A stretch of 64,000 nucleotides of DNA from Clostridium fessum. Its GTDB lineage: Bacteria > Bacillota > Clostridia > Lachnospirales > Lachnospiraceae. Positions 61,405 through 64,000 of the stretch are shown here, piece by piece (positions within the stretch are counted from its first letter, which is position 1; the number at the start of each line of letters is the position of its first letter). Made by a program: the position numbers and the translations under genes. The DNA lies in NCBI RefSeq assembly GCF_003024715.1, contig NZ_PYLO01000005.1, positions 174,673 to 238,672 of the forward strand, in the 5' to 3' direction. The notes beneath the pieces were generated by a model. It was given only the letters and a program-made list of their open reading frames with translations, had not been told where the DNA came from and searched no databases.

Positions 61405-62601
61405 ATGCTGATTCAATTTAGTGTAGAGAACTTTCTCTCTATCAAAGATAATGTCGTGTTATCCCTGCTTGCCAGTAAGGATAACGAACATCCAGAGCAC
61501 CTGATTGTGGACGGAAACAAAAAGCATTTGAAGTCTGCTGTGATTTACGGCGCCAATGCTTCTGGAAAGTCCAATGTCTTGAATGCGTTTTGGTTCATGG
61601 TAAATTATGTGCTGACTTCGCATAACCAGCAGCTCCACAAAACCATTGATCGTTCGCCTTTCAAGTTTGACCGGGAAACACCCTCTCGCCCCAGCAGCTT
61701 CGAGGTCATCTTCACCACAAATGGCATCCGCTATGCGTATGGCTTTTCTGTAACAGACAAAGCTGTTATCGAAGAATATCTGTATTACTATCCCAATGGC
61801 AGGCAGGCACTCATTTTTGAGCGAAAAGACACAAAAGATTTTCGCTTTACCGTTGATGTCGATGAACAAAACACTCTCAAGGATCGCACTTCGGCCAACA
61901 AGCTCTATCTGTCTGTCGCATCAAACTGGAGCTATTCCAAAGTGATTCCAGTTCTGGAATGGTTTGCTTCCTGCCAGATCATCACGAAACATTCTGTTGC
62001 AGACGCCTACGGCCTTGAAGCAGAACAACTCAAAGAGGATGACTACCGGCATGTGATCGCCTCTATGCTGCGTGTTGCAGATTTTGGCATACAATCCCTT
62101 CAGATGCGTGATGCAGAATCCGCTCCTTCTCAGCGTAATGATATCTTTACCAATATTGAGGCCATTCACACGGTACAGGATACAGAGGGAAATACTTCTT
62201 CCTACGCGCTGAACATGGCAGAGGAATCTGATGGCACCAACAGTTATTTCAAACTGATCGGTGTTGTAAAAAAGGTGCTGGATGAAGGAACCCTTCTTGT
62301 CGCTGACGAGATGGACGCTCATCTGCATCCTCTTCTGACAAAGCATCTGGTCTCGCTTTTTAACAGTGTGGAGTTCAATCCAAATGGAGCCCAGTTGATT
62401 TTCACATCACACAACACCAATCTTCTTAACCTGGATGTACTGAGGAGAGATCAGATTTGGTTTACCGAAAAAGACGAGCAAACAGCGGCTACCGATCTGT
62501 TCTCCCTTTACGATTTTTCCATCCGCAAGGATGCTAAGGTGGAGAAGGGCTATCTGATTGGCCGTTATGGTGCGATCCCCTTTATCAAGGGAGGGCTGTA
62601 A
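61405..62601 (+). CDS. RloA-like AAA-family ATPase (abortive-infection type)
   Basis: A 398-residue SMC/ABC-like ATPase. Walker A YGANASGKSNVLNAF (about 43-57), a Q-loop region, a signature-like EESDGTNSYFKL, Walker B TLLVADEMDAHLHP and the D-loop/H-switch IFTSHNTNLL are visible. Such ATPases pair with RloB in the RloA/RloB (AbiLi/AbiLii-like) modules found in defence contexts. The start is the ATG at 61405 behind AGGAGG; an earlier ATG in frame overlaps the promoter. The stop overlaps the start region of the following gene by one base or less, so the two are coupled. Confidence 0.85.
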   Translation: MLIQFSVENFLSIKDNVVLSLLASKDNEHPEHLIVDGNKKHLKSAVIYGANASGKSNVLNAFWFMVNYVLTSHNQQLHKTIDRSPFKFDRETPSRPSSFEVIFTTNGIRYAYGFSVTDKAVIEEYLYYYPNGRQALIFERKDTKDFRFTVDVDEQNTLKDRTSANKLYLSVASNWSYSKVIPVLEWFASCQIITKHSVADAYGLEAEQLKEDDYRHVIASMLRVADFGIQSLQMRDAESAPSQRNDIFTNIEAIHTVQDTEGNTSSYALNMAEESDGTNSYFKLIGVVKKVLDEGTLLVADEMDAHLHPLLTKHLVSLFNSVEFNPNGAQLIFTSHNTNLLNLDVLRRDQIWFTEKDEQTAATDLFSLYDFSIRKDAKVEKGYLIGRYGAIPFIKGGL

Positions 62602-62602
62602 A

Positions 62603-62899
62603 ATGGCACGTGGAAAAATTGAAAAGCGTGGACAGCGACGCAGAAAAATAAAGCCTGTCACTCTGATTGTAACGGAGGGTTCTCAAACTGAGCCTAAGTA
62701 TTTTGAACACTACCGCAACCGTCAGACAAACATTGATATTCGTGTGGTAGGAAGCCGCACCAGCGGAGGTGAAACAGATTATCTCAGCCTGATCCGGAAA
62801 GCCGTGGAATACCATCTTCAAAATGACAGCAGCAAACCGTTTGGAATTGCTGTCAATCCATTTACCGACATCCATCAGCTGGTGGAATCACTGCTATAA
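62603..62899 (+). CDS. RloB-like protein, internally deleted
   Basis: A 98-residue product. The N-terminal part (MARGKIEKRGQRRRKIKPVT, TEGSQTEPKYFEHYRN, then SGGETDYLSLIRKAVEYH) matches the beginning of RloB proteins, and the final PFTDIHQLVESLL matches their usual end. The middle of the family, about 100 residues with the conserved VFDxD and SNxxFExWxLLHF segments, is missing, although the frame is preserved. Normal RloB proteins are about 200 residues. This looks like an in-frame internal deletion that removed the presumed catalytic core. It should be inactive or act only as a binding partner. Confidence 0.75.
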   Translation: MARGKIEKRGQRRRKIKPVTLIVTEGSQTEPKYFEHYRNRQTNIDIRVVGSRTSGGETDYLSLIRKAVEYHLQNDSSKPFGIAVNPFTDIHQLVESLL

Positions 62900-63009
62900 T
62901 GTTTCAAAGAAACATGGGTGGCACAAAATTGTCTCTACATTGGCACAGTCCTGCCCTTTCGCCGTAAATCCATATCTGTTATACTTGGTACAGTCAAAAC
63001 TTTGCATAG

Positions 63010-63045
63010 CAGCCGCTCCGGTTTGGAGCGGCTGTTGTCAATTTC
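63010..63045 (+). terminator. Terminator after the rloA-rloB unit
   Basis: A 10-bp stem CAGCCGCTCC / GGAGCGGCTG with a GGTTT-type loop, followed by TTGTCAATTT. Between 62900 and 63214 I see only this hairpin and a short plus-strand frame (63061-63148, ending INYFSTILLRL) with no recognised origin. Confidence 0.58.
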
Positions 63046-63214
63046 AGTAAAGGTGGTGGTTTCTATTCTATTTCAAAAAGCCCGGAAAGTGCTGAACAAC
63101 GAGCGGGGCGAGATCAACTATTTCAGTACGATACTGCTGCGTTTATAAAGCTGGAGCAAATAATCTTTTCTGCGACGCTTGACCGCCGACACCAAATATG
63201 CCGTAAATCTAAAC

Positions 63215-63391
63215 CATCCCACAGTGAACCTCACATGGCTAAAGTCACGTGCTTCTCAGCCGTTTTAAACGGCAAGACTAAATATCGGCGGATACGCCAG
63301 TAACTTAGAATTCGTGCGGATACGCACTTTTCCCATGCCGGATACGGCTGGTTTCCACATTACAGGTAGTCCGCTGTATATCTGCCTGCGT
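63215..63391 (-). ncRNA. Probable omega RNA and right end of the IS200/IS605 element
   Basis: Directly downstream of the tnpB stop on the minus strand. It contains a GCCGTTTTAAACGGC hairpin (63259-63273) and then a terminal hairpin CACGTGACTTTAGCCATGTG (63232-63251) followed by AGGTTCAC. This order is typical of the transposon right end whose transcript acts as TnpB guide scaffold. The exact end of the element is not determined; the next few bases toward 63215 are my guess. Confidence 0.5.
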
Positions 63392-64000
63392 TTATGCCGC
63401 TTTTAAATTGTTTACTTCTACATAAAGCTTTCTTAAATCTGCATAAACACATGAGGTTCTGCGCTTCACCGCAGGTACTTTTGCCTCCAGTGAAGACCTT
63501 CCCGTTTCCGGCAAGGGTTTTAATAATTCTCGTATAAAATATCTCGCTCCGATATTATAGGATGCTGACAGGTCGCAGTTGTACTGTTTTCCCGTTCGAA
63601 AGGTACATAGGCTATGGTTCTCCGGGTTTCTTACTACCACTCCGCTTCCGTCACAGGCCAGCCTGCTGGTGTTCCGGGCACTGACCATGGACACACGAAT
63701 TCCGTTCCGATGTGCCTGATGTTCACACAGTTTCTGAATATCCCGCTTTCTCCATAAATGAAGCTTTTGTTTCTTTTTTCCGGATATTTTTCCCTGCATT
63801 TCCAGATACTCAAACACAATTACACCTGCCTGATACTCTGCGGCATATTTCGTGATCTCCGCAGCTATTTTGCGGGACAGCTCCATATTCAGCCTTTTTG
63901 CATAATCCCATCGGCTTTGGACCTGTCTGGAGGAATGTTCCCTCTGAAAACGGCGGATTCTGCCAAGCACATGATACAAATGGTCTTTATCACTGGAGAA
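63392..64000 (-). CDS. tnpB: TnpB-like RNA-guided nuclease, C-terminal part (IS200/IS605 family)
   Basis: About 202 residues of the C-terminal half; the frame is still open at the window edge, so the N-terminal part lies to the right. VIVFEYLEM carries the expected RuvC glutamate, and YNCDLSASYNIGARYF gives the last RuvC aspartate. The zinc-finger region between them reads NTSRLACDGSGVVVRN...LCTFRTGKQYNC, a variant seen in some clostridial TnpB proteins. The C-terminal tail (about 60 residues) is basic. TnpB cleaves DNA guided by the omega RNA encoded at its 3' end. No tnpA is visible. Confidence 0.88.
   Translation of the reverse strand, partial: FSSDKDHLYHVLGRIRRFQREHSSRQVQSRWDYAKRLNMELSRKIAAEITKYAAEYQAGVIVFEYLEMQGKISGKKKQKLHLWRKRDIQKLCEHQAHRNGIRVSMVSARNTSRLACDGSGVVVRNPENHSLCTFRTGKQYNCDLSASYNIGARYFIRELLKPLPETGRSSLEAKVPAVKRRTSCVYADLRKLYVEVNNLKAA

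Noticed and set aside
62918..63148. Short plus-strand frame after rloB as a gene
   Set aside because: It runs across a terminator hairpin and has no convincing start; only a possible remnant near its end.
1..64000. tRNA, rRNA or CRISPR features
   Set aside because: I saw no cloverleaf-like sequence with CCA-type ends, no rRNA-like conserved stretch and no regularly spaced repeats.

Overview
The window looks like a chromosomal segment of a spore-forming, Gram-positive gut Clostridium relative, most likely a Lachnospiraceae member. The evidence is a T-box leader on leuS, a GerA/SpoVAF family gene, sigma-A type promoters, strong Shine-Dalgarno sequences, a butyryl-CoA:acetate CoA-transferase relative, a LoaP-headed polysaccharide operon and a surface protein with cell-wall-binding repeats and hemoglobin-interaction-like domains. 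No rRNA, tRNA or CRISPR array was seen.

1-14118 (all minus strand): a cell-surface polysaccharide operon. It is headed by the NusG paralogue LoaP and carries a priming sugar-phosphate transferase, several glycosyltransferases, an ABC exporter (Wzm/Wzt type), two DUF4422-GT8 fusion proteins, an epimerase/dehydratase and an acyltransferase. The distal 6.4 kb is visibly more AT-rich than the rest, and three reading frames at its left end are broken. Immediately upstream of loaP lie two perfect 29-bp inverted repeats (14148-14176 and 14357-14385) around a 180-bp segment that carries a promoter. This has the layout of an invertible promoter switch. As sequenced, its best promoter points away from the operon, so the operon would be OFF.

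14706-24572: leuS with a complete T-box leader; a stand-alone FeoA gene with a palindromic operator and a MITE-like element in its leader; a metallo-beta-lactamase-fold hydrolase; a MATE exporter behind a cluster of hairpins; a CoA-transferase whose expected catalytic glutamate is a glycine; and two uncharacterised membrane proteins.

24573-37866: housekeeping genes: an EF-G-like GTPase, tyrA and aroA, a division/elongation transpeptidase plus FtsW/RodA pair, a U32 peptidase, a ZapA with an unusually long coiled-coil tail containing 66-bp repeats, and ruvB/ruvA.

38123-47367: a sugar-catabolism island resembling a fructoselysine (Amadori product) pathway: FrlD-like kinase, FrlB-like deglycase, two FrlC-like epimerases (one stripped of most metal ligands), FGGY kinase, BtpA/SgcQ protein, cupin, GltS-family transporter and a GntR/HutC regulator. 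A 14-bp sequence is shared by its two promoter regions.

47439-53082: a transposase remnant; a BioY-thiolase-acyl-CoA ligase operon equivalent to Bacillus subtilis yhfUST with a recognisable BirA operator; a MaoC-like hotdog protein; and an ApbE lipoprotein.

53104-64000: a 1474-residue secreted protein whose promoter carries the same GTTAG-N6-CTAA dyad as feoA; a SpoVAF-like gene; a MocR/PdxR-type regulator; a RloA/RloB defence pair with an internally deleted rloB; and the 3' part of an IS200/IS605-family tnpB with a probable omega RNA, running off the right edge.
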